Source of the DNA: Clytia hemisphaerica
Taxonomy: Eukaryota > Cnidaria > Hydrozoa > Leptothecata > Clytiidae
Assembly (NCBI GenBank): GCA_902728285.1
Contig: CACVBU010001147.1
Coordinates: 659,466 to 723,465 of the forward strand
DNA: 64,000 bases
Direction: 5' to 3'
Both the position numbers and the translations under genes were made by a program. The notes below the pieces were generated by a model. The model had not been told where the DNA came from. It saw only the letters and a program-made list of their open reading frames with translations, and searched no databases. Position 1 is the first letter of the stretch. Every line of letters starts with the position of its first letter. This document shows, in pieces, positions 11,201-23,590 of this stretch.

Positions 11201-12927
11201 AGAACCCCCCCCCCTTTATTAATTTTTAAGAATATTTTCAGTTGGCAAAAAGAAGTACCCATGTTTTGCTCCAAAAAGCCTGATTTTAGCCTATTTTACC
11301 TTATTTTTGGGTTTTCAGAAGTACAATTTCCAACCCCCCGGTAATTAGGTTCCCCCTGTTTATTATTAAAAAAGTTTATTAGGTCCCCCCCCCTGTTTAT
11401 TTGGCACCTAAAAGTACATGCTCGATTTTTTTTTGAAAATTTGGTGCTGAATATGTTAATATTATTTTCTTTTCTTAGCGCTCTTCCATCGCACCGAGAG
11501 TCTTTTTAAACCTTTCAAGACCACCCTGGTTTCAATCTGGTTTCCAACAAGACTGTTCAGAGTATCTCAAATATCTATTGGATAAACTTCAAACGGAGAG
11601 TAGTAAAGACACAAGCAAAGATATCAATCAATTCTTATCAGGACAGATTCGAACGTCAGTGGAATGTCTCAATTGTGGATTTGTATCCTCACGCGAAGAG
11701 GTCTTTAATGATATCCCGCTATCGTTTAATCAGGAACCCTTGGTAGCAGGCGGAGAGAAGGTTGTTCATACTTTGAAAGGGGGCGACTCTTCTGACATGA
11801 AACGTAAAATAGGATGTAAATTATCGGAGGCTTCTGATGCAAAACAGACGATGACTGATGATACAATTTCAAGTTTAGATACACCTTTTGTTGACTTGAC
11901 TGCAGCTGAAACACCACCTGATCCATTACAAAAGTTCAACATTCAAGAAATGATGTGTAGTTATCTCTCACCAGAGCTGTTGAATAATTCCAATAAGTAT
12001 TACTGTGAGACATGTGCTTCTCTTCAAAATGCTCAAAAGACCATGAACATCTTGAAATATCCGAAATATTTGATTCTAACTATGAAAAGGTTTACGTATG
12101 ACGTCAAAACACAAAAACGTTCGAAATTATTACACGTGGTTGATCACCCACAGACGTTCGATTTCTGTAATGAATGTGCTCGATGTCACAGTCAAAATCG
12201 TGTTGATTCAGACGAATCAGTAGCTGGTTCATCGAGTCAAAACACGACCAAAAACCGAGAATGTAATTCAGGGAACGAGAGTCATTTCCGCTTACTATCG
12301 GTAATCGTACACTCCGGACAATCATCAGACAGCGGACATTATTACGCTTACACATGCGAATATTTGGAAGATGGGAACATTAAATGGCTTTTATTAAACG
12401 ATTCAAGAGTTTCTTCTGCTCCTAACGACTGTGTCAGCAAACTCAGTTCCAGGTTTCCACAAGATACTCCTTATGTTTGTATATACGAATGTTATGAGAA
12501 AAATAAGGAAAAGCAAAAGGAGGATGAGAAAGAACTTGTTATTAATACTCAACAAAAAATCTTGGATTTTGTTAATGCCGACAACATGGCTTACGAGAGG
12601 GTAAGGACTTATATCAAATTAATGGCTTCCTAGTGGTAGACTACTATCATCCTCGCCTACACATGAAACTCTGATAATATCTTCATATTTCTTTTTTCTC
12701 GATCTGCTCCAAGGGAATTTTTTCATTTTTTTGAATTTTCAATACTTTAACTCTATTTAACGATCCTTTCTCTTGTATCATAGGAATTGCAACGTGAGGT
12801 GATCCGTAAGCGAAAGACTTTCACATCCAATTTCAATAATGATAAGGATGAAGATGGTTTCGGACCTTGTGGACCCACTGGCGGCGGTAGAGGAGGTGGG
12901 ATTGATGGGTCCAAATTTGTTTTCTGA
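8224..12927 (+). CDS. USP38: USP38/USP35-like ubiquitin carboxyl-terminal hydrolase, seven exons, 921 aa
   Basis: Cysteine protease that removes ubiquitin from substrates. Coding exons: 8224-9183, 9378-9479, 9738-9896, 10014-10198, 10679-10772, 11479-12600, 12784-12927. All have GT-AG borders and consistent phase. The start MEKILIGVLSS resembles the USP35/38 N-terminus. An ATG at 8125 lies before an acceptor at 8207 and is probably intronic. Residues 1-400 are a helical region without motifs, as in the family. The Cys box GLDNLGNTCY has the nucleophile at about Cys455. Two CxxC pairs (VECLNCGF, YYCETCAS) can bind zinc. The His box SGHYYAYT has His787 and LLNDSRVS supplies Asp808. The triad therefore looks intact. 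The C-terminus is Gly-rich. The protein is somewhat shorter than the vertebrate USP38 I recall (about 1,040 aa). AATAAA at 13547-13552 is a possible poly(A) signal. USP38 versus USP35 cannot be separated by eye. Confidence 0.9.
9639..9736 (+). repeat. Perfect 49-bp tandem duplication at the USP exon 3 acceptor
   Basis: The 49-bp unit starting TGCTTGTAATGAAG and ending TCTCACTTGTA occurs twice back to back (9639-9687, 9688-9736) with no mismatch that I can find. The second copy is followed by G, which makes the AG acceptor of exon 3. The first is followed by T and has no AG there. Confidence 0.9.
10809..11083. mobile_element. Foldback element in USP intron 5
   Basis: The outer inverted ends are TGGTTTGGAGTGC and GCACTCCTCTAAACCA. 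Inside, GTGCAATTAACGATTAATC occurs twice in direct orientation. A strong hairpin is formed by GTAACAAAGGAGAAAATA and its near reverse complement (about 10851-10911). It looks like a non-autonomous foldback transposon. It is intronic and leaves the exons intact. Confidence 0.6.
11190..11400. repeat. C-tract / TTTATTA repeat in USP intron 5
   Basis: Runs of 6-11 C residues alternate with TTTATTA/TTATTAAAA and TTAGGTxCCCC. The same style of sequence occurs near 1584-1660. It is probably the remnant of one repeat family. No function is implied. Confidence 0.5.
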
Positions 12928-13904
12928 AAGACCAGAATCACGTAAATCATGATTTCAGCCCTATAAAATGATCATAGTGGCTGTTGTTGTTATTCTCTCT
13001 TCTTTACAGCATAATACTTTCTTATCGTTGTTTTGATGCTGGATTCAGTTTTTAATTAATTCAACATTACGCCGCGTCCTACAAAACTTCTATTATTCAT
13101 TTTCATTTCAATTCATTATAAATTCCTTGTTTTTATGAATTAAATTAATTCCAATTCGAAGTCACCCATCATCGACTCTATTAAGATAACGTTTTTCTGA
13201 TTATTTTTTAAATAATGTCTCTACTTTTGTGTTTCTTAAATTAATATTTTTGTACAGAAATGATAATATTTTTGCTAAGAATTTAGTTTACGATTATGTT
13301 AATAATTAGAAGAATTTCAGTAAATATTTATTTAAAAAACAGATCATTATGTCATAAAATTAGGACATCTACCCTGTTCTTGGTTCCTAAGTTTTAGCCA
13401 TGATATAGATTCGAACAAATCGTACGACTATTTTTGAATGCAAAATAGAATAAAACTTCTAATGGCTTAGCAATCTCCGAACAACAGACAAGCTGTTCCC
13501 ACCTTTTTTGCATAAGATAAACAATAATGGATACCTTTCTTCGTTAAATAAAAACTAGTCTTTGGTATGGTTTCCTTACCCCTCAAAGATTAAGAAATGT
13601 ATTTTTCGAACGTTAAAAAATTCCGATTTTGACAAGTCCTATTGAAGCCATGATTTCATCATTTCGAATAACAACCGTAATGAAAAAGATTTGTAACTTA
13701 AAGTTTGGTTAAAGCGTAAAGGTTTTGGAAAACCATGTTAAGTAATCGTGTTCTCTACTTCGAGAGAAGAATAACAATATGAACAACAATAAGGGCTTTA
13801 CTTTATTTTATTTTTTCATTTTAGCGTTAATCAAAGTGACAGAATACATTAAAATAAATGATATGATATAAACAACAACTTGGACGCAGCACCTTCATCG
13901 AAGA
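12928..13904. other. Convergent 3' regions of the USP gene and the CUB gene
   Basis: There are no exons. A plus-strand AATAAA lies at 13547-13552, and minus-strand poly(A)-like signals (TTTATT on the plus strand) lie at about 13802-13815. The two convergent genes therefore end within about 1 kb of each other. Confidence 0.6.
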
Positions 13905-16900
13905 TCAACAGAAAAGCAAGGAGACTTTAACAGTTGAAGGTATCCTTCTCAAATATTCTTTCAAGCTTTCCTTTTTATTTGAATCTGTTGGTAATTCCAT
14001 CAACTGCTTCATTTCATAAGCCTCCACAATGTCTGCAGTGATCTCAACTAGATGGATGTGATTCTGCTGGATACGCAGTAAAAATTTTGTTCCCTTTGCT
14101 GTGGTCAGTAAATTGCCATAATTCATGATTTCTAAAAAAACACAATTTTATGAGCATTTGATAAATCTAAATGTCTTTAACTTTAGGATGAAATTTCATG
14201 AATTTTCATTGCAAAGTTGATAAATTTCGTAAAAATCTATTAAATTAATTAAAATCGATTAAAATCGATTAAAATCGATTAAATCGATTTAAATAAACTT
14301 AAGTCGATTTTTTCGACATTTTTAAGAAAAGATTGCGGAAACTCTTTCGAATAGTAATAGACACCTACTAATTCGTGAGTTTCCGCAAAGAATTAAGCTA
14401 ATTCTGACCATTTTCTGGACACTTTTCGACCTCAGCAGCGGGACTAATAGACTTAATTCTTTGCATACAAATGATTAAAGAATAATGGCTTGAGATATTT
14501 CGCTTCGCCAAATAATTTTGCTCGATTATTTCCCAAATTTTCAAAAGATATTCAAGTTACAATCACCAAAAACAATAAATATAAAATATAAAAACTTTGT
14601 AAAAACGCAATAGGATTAAAAAGTGGGCAAGAAAAATCAAATCAAAGTATCTGATTATCTATTTAGAATAATTATTAAAAGAGCTTGAAATAATCGATGC
14701 AACTTTGTCTCACCTTGCTCACCGGCCAGTCCATCTTGAGGCCAACAAACTTCAAAAGTGTTTAAGATCTTCGAACCGAATGCGTTACCGATCACTTCCT
14801 TTGCTTTGAGCGATAAATTGTCAAGTGGAAGTCGCCCTCCGCGCCATTCAAAGTTCAAATCTGAGGATAGAAAAGAAAAACATATTAGTTTGACATCTTA
14901 CATTTTTATCGTCATTTTTTCGCCCTAAATCTAGTGGTTTTTTAGTGGAGGTTTTTAGCCCTAATGAAGGAGCCATCATTATTAATCAAGTAGCGAGTGC
15001 TAAATATCTCATATGATGTCCTACATCTTCTAGAAATTTAGCGGGGGGTGCCTTTCTTGCGCCACTTCAAACTGGATACCATGAAGAAGAAAATGACTTA
15101 CATCTGCCACATCTCATTCTTATATTTTCCATTTTCAACGCTTTACTTTCATGTGCTTCCAACACTGATGCCGTGTGAGATGCCTTCAACAAAACCGATG
15201 CTGGTAGGCTGGATATTGGTGCAAAACATAAGGTCTCTGTTGTTTCTGTTGCCATGGGAGTACCCGTCTGTTGCTGAGCACCCTCGTTGTCTGTAATACT
15301 TATTGATTGACTACCGGTAATTTTGGAGGAAAACTGGTATTTTTCAGCTGGTGTTTCAGTGGATACCACTTTTTCGGAATCCGAATTTGCCAACAATGTC
15401 TTAGTGTTCCCACTCTCCTTGGATTGTGATATCGTATCAGAATCTACCGTCATGCTGCTAGACACTTTGGTCGCAAGTGATTTTCCTATCTCGGTAGCAT
15501 ATACATAACTCGTTGAACTTATGGAAGGCGTAATTTTATCTGTTACAAAATTTGACTCACTCCTCAATTTTGTCGGGGGAATTGAACTCTGACTAGTCAT
15601 CGATAGCTTGGTCGACAATATTTCTGAAGAGGCTTTGAGATGTCTTGAGCTTTCAGCTATCTCGTCCTTATTTGTTGTCGTTTGACCAATAAACATAGAC
15701 GACAAATCATTCTCACTCGATGATGATATCTGATTAGCTTCACTGTATTTGGAGCCTATGAAGGTACTTTGTTCAAATGTTTGGCTCTCTTTGATGCTTT
15801 CGTAAGAGGTAGAAGAAGGTTCGAGTTTTGAAGAAATAGAGCTGGTCTGTAGTACTTCAATGGATCTAGATGGTGATGTAGAAAACTGCTTTTCATATAA
15901 TGATTTAGATGGTTGAATATTATATGATGATCCGATAGTTGAGATTGCTTTCAATTCCAAAGTTGGAGTTTGAGTAAACTGATATTGAGATGTTTCATGC
16001 TCTTTCGATATTTTAGTTTTATAAATTTGATTTGATTTGTAACTTTTTGTCTCAACTTGACTTGCTTCTTTGATTGATTTTGATTTTGAATATTGATTTA
16101 GAAGCAAATGATTTGTATTGATTGCGTGAGTTTTGACTGTTTCATGAAGATTGCTACTGTTTAAATAGACTTGTCTGCTAACAAGTGTCTGTGATGATTG
16201 CAATTGGAGTTCTATCGAGGGTACTGGTGACAAATGCTGCAATCCAATTGGTTGTTTAACTGAAGATACTTCATGCTGATTGGTCAGTTTAGATTTCTCG
16301 GCATTGATTGGTTCATCTTTGTTTACAATAGAAGAGATATAGGAAGCTTCGTTCAGTTCTCTTTCAAGCAATTGTTGTAAGACTTGAAGGTCGGTTAATT
16401 GGACGGTTTGTTGTGTATCGTCAATAAGGTGAGAGATGTCATCTTTCGCTGAACATTCATCCTCTATGAAATGAAAATTTTGGAAATCTCAATATTCATT
16501 ACCTTACTCAGGTACATTTTTTATCACTGGTATAATATATGTTTCCTGGTTCTTCCTTAACAAAGATCGGCTATACATTGACCATAGCATAGTTGATAAG
16601 GAAACACGATGCGAAAGTAATCAATTCTAGCAAGGGTTGGAATCAATCGAATTATTTTTATCAGAAATTCCGATCTATTGTGATATTATTATTATTTAGT
16701 AGAGAATGCTTTAATACCTGAGATCATATACGATACTTTAAAACCGCGCGTATTCCACATTTTATCGGTTACGAATTTCATGGAGAGTTGACCTGTTTTA
16801 AAACACAAGCTTTTTTCTTTAAGAGCAGTGCCACAAAACTGGCCCTCCATCTTCTCTTCGCCTGATTCATCCAATGTAAGAAGTGACAAATGGTCAAAGC

Positions 16901-18170
16901 ATTCTAAACGAAAGAAGATGATTTATGGTCAAGGCCACCTTTTTCATTCATTCAACGGAAATTCTCTTTTCAGGAATTAAATGTCAATTCTAACATTTAC
17001 AATACAAAAATTATAATAGAAAAACAAAAAAACAAATCAACCTCGCAGTTCTTATCATGTCTTAGATGAAAGATAACTGTGTAGTTTTTCAAATAACCCC
17101 TCCCCACACCACTCACCATAATGCTGTACTTCTTCTAGTTGGAAATCTTCAAAATAAATGTGAATAAATTTCCCAACTTCCACTAAGGGGAAATGAAAAT
17201 TGCACGAAACACCATCCGGATAGCCCAGAGGATAACCCGGTGATTCCATTACACCGGTACTCCCTTCTGATACCAGCAAACACTCTAAAAGAAAAGAAAC
17301 CTCTTTGAATAAAAAAGATTCACGTCATATGTTAACTTTTGCAAGGAAGTCTGTTAGATTTAGCAACAGTATTGTACAAAACGCTCACTTGTTTCCAGTC
17401 ATAAAACAATACAAGAAAATGAGATTGGTGAATTGTGATTCCATTTTATGATGGGTGTTTTTCAAAATTAGTTGAAATTCGAGCGTTCTAAGCAGAGAGC
17501 TGTTTAACTTAACATTTATATGAGACGTTGAAGCTCACCTGGCATGATAGAATACTTCATTTGGAATCCTTTCCCATTTCCATACCCATCCGTTTCCATG
17601 GTGATTGTAAAAACATTCGAAATACTTTGAATATTTTCCGGTAGCTTTGTTCCACACAATCGGCGAATCGGAATAGCGGTATCGCCCTCACCATCGTAAA
17701 CAGTGACTGAATCGAATTTACAATGTTTTGAATCTTCAATATCGACGTTGATGATGGTCAACTTGATGTGAAAACCTTCATCTGCTATAATTTTCCATCT
17801 ACAAACTGCTTTGTTCGGATAGAACTCCGGATAACCAGGACTTGTGAAATATTGATTGTTCGCCCTGAAGACATACTCGCATTCTAAAGAGATCATGAAA
17901 TTAAATTTTAAGATTTCGTTTAATGGCGTAATTATTATAAAAAAGGCATTGTCGATTGCATTTATTTTACTTTATCAATATCATTGTCAGTAAATATCTT
18001 ACAGACTCTTATAATAAAAGATTGTTCATGTTTTGATATATTTGAAGTTCTAGCTTCATATATTGGGATCAATACTTACTTTTACTGACGATCGAACCTT
18101 TCTCTTGCCCCAAAACTCCAACCAGCAATATCAAAACCAACAAAGTTGTGTACTTAAAAAAACCCATCAT
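13905..18170 (-). CDS. Secreted two-CUB-domain protein with Ser/Thr-rich region, seven exons, 841 aa
   Basis: Exons in transcript order: 18170-18080, 17883-17539, 17284-17117, 16903-16718, 16463-15102, 14860-14714, 14131-13905. All borders are GT-AG and every junction after the first is in phase 1. Exon 1 encodes a signal peptide (MMGFFKYTTLLVLILLVGVLG). CUB1 (about 32-145) has CEYVF, SPGYPEFYPN, a WKI strand and a calcium-site-like DSVTVYDG. CUB2 (about 147-263) is split over two exons and begins ECLL with SPGYPLGYPDG. Residues 264-715 are rich in Ser, Thr, Gln and Glu and low in Cys, possibly O-glycosylated. The last 125 residues look folded, with WRGGRLP and a few cysteines, but I do not recognise the domain. 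There is no transmembrane helix, so a secreted or matrix protein is likely. The exact partner is unknown. Confidence 0.85.
14235..14300. repeat. Short AAAATCGATT repeat in CUB-gene intron 6
   Basis: AAAATCGATT is repeated about three times in tandem and then degenerates to AAATCGATTT. Simple repeat, intronic. Confidence 0.7.
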
Positions 18171-19449
18171 ACTCAAACTGAACAAATCGAATCTCCATTA
18201 TATGCTCAAAAGATTAGAAACGTGTCAATGAGCTTTCACTAAGTCCATTCAAAATAAAAAAAAATTTTCATCCCTCTAATTTTTAGTCATTAATCACCAA
18301 GTGTTTTCTCCATCAACATTATTGACTGCGATTGATAATCTTTGTTTCTCCTCATTTCCTGAAATGTGTTGCTCTTTCAAATAGTTTTTAAAACATTTTT
18401 TGGTAAATTTTGGTTAAAGATAGAATCGTCTTGAATACCATTTTTGTGTGCGTACTTAATGTATCGAATAATCAATGATTGGTGTACCCTGTAAAACTGT
18501 TGAGAGAAGTTATCTTTGAAAACTTTAGTTATTTCATTCCCAAGCTGGTACCGCGATTGGTTCAGTCTGGGTCCCATATTTAACCAGTCGCTTCAAAGAT
18601 TATGTATTTATTTTTCCAGAAAGTGCATGTGAGAGAGAATTAAACATAGAATCCTGTCACTTATGTTACCTTAAGATTGGAGCTAGTTTTGGCAAAACTA
18701 GTTCTCGTAATAAGAATTAAAGAAATTATTGCCTCACCGGCCGGGCTGCCCTTTTTGGGGAATTGCACTCACAACGAGAGAGACTTTTTTCAAGTTTTCA
18801 GGTGTGTATCCCTCCCAAGTCTCTACCTATATTAGGAATGTATTTTATTTCACATTATGTACACTATGAAGAGTTGATATTCAAATCAGTGATGACGTCG
18901 GCAAACATTCTGTTTCATTTTGACTGATAACATTCCTTTTTGAGTTCCTCCAATTCATTGTGAGGTTTAAAGCTTCAACAATATGTTTGTGTTTTTCGTC
19001 AGTTCTTCGGTAGTAGAGTGAAATACCGGGGGAAATACCATTGTTTCAATATTGCCGGTATACAAGTACTCGATTCTATTTGTCTCCCTTCATTTTCTTC
19101 TCAAGTGAAAAATAAAAAATAATAAGTTTGTATCCCTTTATACCTTGTGTTATTCAATAGAAACGATGGATGGATGAAAAACATTAAATACCTGAAATGA
19201 GCTTGATTGTGGTTACACTTTGTCTTACGACGAAAATTTTTTTCCGACGCTCGCACAGAAAGCTGTTTACCTTACGTCATATCGTCCTTCGTTTCGAGCG
19301 TAATACTCCTAACCTTTCTGCATAAGGTGCAAATAGATGACCTTTTTTTATCCCTTCAAGCATTAAAAGAGTGTAACAACCGGAATACAGTATAGGGGTC
19401 TCTTTTTACTACACCCTGAAGCTTGACAGGGTGGTGATTACGAAATAAT

Positions 19450-19815
19450 ACACGCTTTTTTTTATAAAGAAGGGTGTAAAACCATTTCGTCATGGATATT
19501 CTTAACTGTTTTGGGAAAATCATCCTAAGATATTCTTACAGCATTCTTAGGTTAGGATCCTAATTCAGACTAGATTTAACATTTAGTACATACGTCTCAA
19601 GCATAAAATGGCATTTTTGTGAAAGAAGTGAGCCTTACTTTGGCGTCTTGGGGGTAATTGACAAATTATAATGGAAAATGCTCTAAAAATGGGTTTCTTA
19701 GCTTGAGTAGCAAAATTCCATGATGGTGATATTCTTAGCATTATTCTTAATTTTTTGGCCATTTTCATCATGGACATTCTTATAAAGTGTATTCTCTTAT
19801 TAAAAAAAAGCGTGT
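19450..19815. mobile_element. AT-rich TIR element (ACACGCTTTTTTTTATAA ends)
   Basis: The left end is ACACGCTTTTTTTTATAA. The right end, AAAAAAAAGCGTGT preceded by TTATT, is its imperfect reverse complement. The interior has recurring ATTCTTAG/TTCTTAA words. Related sequence occurs near 31508-31743, 35530-35710, 47150-47395 and 54455-54835. Non-coding. Confidence 0.55.
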
Positions 19816-20477
19816 AGGCAAAACCGCCGGCTTCTCACCTGAAGTTTAATGAAAAGAGTAAAAACTACGCGCGGGGCGGGGTGATAGGAATGATACAAAA
19901 CTCAGGTTTGTCTCAAGAACAGCCGTGTCCAGCTGCATAGCGTAATAAAAATTATCCGATCTCTTATAATGTCAACTAGAGATAAAAGACTTTAATGATG
20001 TAGTATATATAATCGTGTAGCAAGTAAGTATTTTACAGTTGGGACCGACTAAACAGGGTTAGAATTTTTTTTCTGTCAGATGCAGAGCAGAGAGATCAGA
20101 AGGCTAAAACGAACCACAGCCAATGGTTTTGCTTGTGAAAAACGTTTCAAAGGTATGGAATGATCTATATTACGTAGCTTAAACTTTACTTTGTCCATCA
20201 AATTCCATTTCAGCTTAGTTTAATCCTATCTGAACTTAGGCAGGGGGATTTAGCTAGCGCTAGGTAGGGACGAACTGCGGTCTAGTCCTAGTCTTTTGAA
20301 CCCAGAAAAATCATACAAAAAAAAACCTCTAGAGAATTTCTTTCAAAATTCTAGAAAAGAATGAGTAGAATCCGAAAGATCCAACTTTACACAGACAGGC
20401 CAGTATGGATTCCACGAAATCTCGCGCCAAAGATATTTTTCCGTACAGCAAGCCTCTTGCCAAGCAAAATTTCTTTG

Positions 20478-21010
20478 GCCAGGCCCAATTGATAGTTTGG
20501 TTCGTGTCCTCCCGACCGACTCTAAATCTTTTAGAAAAAGTGTTTCACTTTGAGTCGGAAAAATCAAAAAAAAATTACTTCCTTTTTACATGATAACTAC
20601 TATCTCTGCGGTTCTTTTTTAACTGACTGCTTTGTGATTCTTCTAAACAACATCCACTTCGCGCACAGAAAATGTCCCAGTGTAACCCGTACTTAAAAAC
20701 GAATATTAAGCACCTAAAAGCAGAGACTCACAGCTGTATTCCTTTAAGCACACGCAGCGAACGCCTTAATCTCCAACTAGAAGTTATTTTACGATTGCGA
20801 CGCGTGCCTTTGTGGATCCAGGCTTTAGGCTATTTCTTTACATTCACGTTTGGATTCCAGGATTGCACGATTGCTTGAGGAATTTTAAAAATTGAGGTTT
20901 TTTGTGGGAAAATAAAAAAAAGGTTCCAATTTTAACTACCGATCGACCGACCGACCGACCCATTTTTCAAAGCTTCTAGGACACGAACCAAACAATCAAC
21001 TGGGCCTGGC
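20478..21010. repeat. Inverted repeat pair, arms about 34 bp
   Basis: GGCCAGGCCCAATTGATAGT then TTGGTTCGTGTCCT (20478-20511) is mirrored by AGGACACGAACCAAACAATC then AACTGGGCCTGGCC (about 20978-21011), with about 470 bp between them. It could be an internal part of a degraded transposon. I did not find target-site duplications. Confidence 0.6.
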
Positions 21011-21276
21011 CTTTTGTACCAACATTCAATTTTTCAATAAGGGTGCAAGATGGGAAAAGAGGCGCATGCGCCAACACAATTAATAAATTGACGCGAGCGA
21101 AAGCAAATTTAGCCAAATGAAAGCTAAAAATTGATGGATTATGGAGTCATTCACGCCAAGCTGGAATTATTACTTTACGCCAACTGAAAGTCAAACAATC
21201 TTTGTAAGTACCCTTACGCCAATGCGCCAAGAATGTTTCAGTTGTACGCCGAAGATCTTCGGCGTTCCATACTGGC

Positions 21277-21482
21277 AGACAGGCTAGCTCTAAAGCTCTA
21301 AAACAGCATCTAATAACATGAAAACCAGAATATGATTCTTCAATGGAAATCAAAACTATAAAGTGCACTTACAAACATCAATTTGTCAGATCTAACAAAA
21401 TTAATAACCGCAGTGTCATCATTGACAATAAAACAAACGATTTTCTGTCAACAGCCTTGTAAACATTCCAACAACTTCCATC
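21277..21482 (-). repeat. Dispersed repeat, minus-strand copy
   Basis: Reverse complement of 7587-7801 at clearly recognisable identity. Short ORFs read from it are not preserved between the copies, so it is treated as a repeat. Confidence 0.75.
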
Positions 21483-22207
21483 GAAATGATCTATCACAGC
21501 TCAGTCTACCATTTTTAGCGCGGTCCGAGGATTGAGCCGAAACGCTTGCAGAACGCCCGCGACTTCATTCAATCTGTCAATCATTTTCTCAAGCGAAGAG
21601 TACGCGAAGCGATTCTAGCTTTACGATAGTGCCGCAGATCATTTTTGGGTTTGTTTCTGACGTTTTTCCTTCAAAGAATATCGATCACTTTCCTTTTCCC
21701 CTTGAGCGTGCGAGAGAAAAATGATTAGCTTGCGTTAAATTAGTTTTTTACAAAAACAAATACATGAAAATTCTAGATAGAAAATGATTGTTCCAAAAGA
21801 TAACTAGACCAACATTAACCAAAGAGTATAGGATTAATTTAGATAATTGACTTAGATTATTTCTTTAAAACTGAAAATTTATTTTGCATTCTTTTGCTTT
21901 GCTTATTACATTTAAGCACTTTTTTCTTAACATATGGGAAAAATGTGGTTTCAAACTGTAACGTAACCTTAAGATTTCACTTGAAGTGAGTCAGGGGTGT
22001 TATCATAAGGGGGAAAGGAAAAATTGCCAAATTAAGTCACATATTATATATTGATTATATTCCAAGACAACGGATTGTGAAAGTGTGGCAAAGTGGTGGA
22101 TAAACCTTTTGCTATACACAATGTCATGTTGAATAATTAAAAAAGAAAAAGTCAAAACAATGATTACAAAAAAATAAGCTCACACTTATAATAATTATAC
22201 ATTAACA

Positions 22208-22465
22208 GTGACTGTAGTGCAGTGGTAGAGCATCCGGCTACGGTTCGTAAGGTTGTGGGTTCAACCCCCAGCGGGGTCATACCAAAGATTCTCAAAATGG
22301 TACTTGATGCCCCTCTGCTTGATGCTCAGCAATTAAGAGAAGGATCATTGGTAAGTGGAGAAATTCAGGGAAAAAGAGTGGCGCCCTCCCCTACCTTTGA
22401 GTAGATAGCTATAGAAAGAGGAGCCTTTGGGTCCCCATCGACTGCGGTCGCAGACTTACTCACTG
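22208..22465 (+). mobile_element. tRNA-derived SINE, 258 bp, with 11-bp target-site duplication
   Basis: The head looks like a tRNA. It has an A-box-like GTGCAGTGGTAGAGCATC, an anticodon-loop-like CTACGGT (as in tRNA-Arg ACG) and a B box GTGGGTTCAACCCCC. The acceptor and anticodon stems no longer pair well, so it is not a working tRNA. The head is followed by about 185 bp of unrelated body. ATACATTAACA flanks the unit on both sides (22197-22207, 22466-22476), the signature of LINE-assisted insertion. There is no clear A-tail. Confidence 0.85.
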
Positions 22466-22476
22466 ATACATTAACA

Positions 22477-23590
22477 TGTCATTGTTTTGAAGCTGAAGTT
22501 TTTAATTATGCAAAATGACACTGCGTCTAGCAAAAGGTCTATTGTATGGTTTCTTAGTATTTTTTTATAAGACTTTTGGACACTATAAGGAGGTTTCATT
22601 GTAAGTGAGATTTCCCTTTTTTTCTTTATTTTTGATGGCATTAACGGTGACCCCTCCCCCTTACAGCCTGAAGCTGTTTAAAAAAAGATTGTCGATAAGA
22701 AAAATCCTTAAAAAATCAACCAGAATTTTCCACTTTTCATGTATAAGTCTGAAGGACTTATGTAGGCCTGAAGGAGGCCTAAACAGGCCATACATAGCTT
22801 CACCCCCCCTGGCCGCAGGGGGGGGGCTAAAAGGTTCAACAACAACTGGTACCTAGAAATAGCTTTACGCCAGGGGCAACCTACTCAGCTAGGGGTCACC
22901 TACATTTATTTAAACTAAAATGGGGGCTGAATTCTAAATTATTGTGTTAATTAGGTGACAGCGAATTTAGAATAGCAAAAATTTGAGTCTGCGGCACAAA
23001 ACTTTATCCATTTCATAGATTTCATTATACATTTTTTTCACATTTTAATAAAAGTTCTGTCTCAGTGAGACGGTAATATCGTTTAGGATTTTTGTCAACA
23101 GGCTTATGTTGCATTCAATTGTGCTTAACAATGAGATTAAAGCACTTCTAAAGATACATCTTAGTTTCTAAAACTTAGGGGCCGCCTAAATTCTAGGGGT
23201 CACCTAAATTCTTAGGGGCTACCTAGAACCTGCTTATAAGCCGTGCCATATTTTAGAAAGGCAGGGCAGCGATCTATTTTTTTTCCACTAAAAAGGCTGT
23301 TTTTACCAAAATTCAAGTGATTTTAGGAGGGCAGCATCTTATAAACACACGCTAAAAGGGCATGAAAAAAGGCGTGCTAAAGGTGGAACCATTTACGTAG
23401 AAGATATGGGTTGAAAAGACTCTTTGGTGTTAATTAGAACCTAAGAAATCTGTCTAATTAGGATTTTTCCTTTCAAAACGTCTCGCCCCTCTTTGACATA
23501 ATTTCCTGGCCATTAACTTAAAACCTTATTTATTTTTTCAGTGATGTAAAATTTGAAAATCATGAAATATAAATAATAACAGACAACATC
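22477..23590. other. Intergenic region upstream of the GAB-like gene
   Basis: It contains C/G-tract hairpins (near 22650 and 22800-22832) and a block at about 22860-23230 with repeated AGGGGTCACCTA/AGGGGCTACCTA words, probably a degraded repeat. The 5' UTR of the next gene should be within the last few hundred bases. Its first codon is preceded by an in-frame TAA. Confidence 0.5.

Larger units (their letters stand above)
18171..22207. other. Intergenic region between the divergent CUB and GAB genes, left part
   Basis: I see no gene here. It holds a repeat with ACACGCTTTT ends (19450-19815), an inverted pair around 20478-21010, the minus copy of the dispersed repeat (21277-21482) and short simple sequence such as the CGAC run at 20941-20960. 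The promoter of the CUB gene should lie just above 18170, but no motif stands out. Confidence 0.5.

Noticed and set aside
20343..20878. Small overlapping ORFs as an intergenic gene
   Set aside because: They overlap an inverted repeat pair and show no conserved features.
22208..22282. Functional tRNA-Arg gene
   Set aside because: The acceptor and anticodon stems do not pair, and the unit is embedded in a longer element bounded by an 11-bp target duplication. It is a SINE head.
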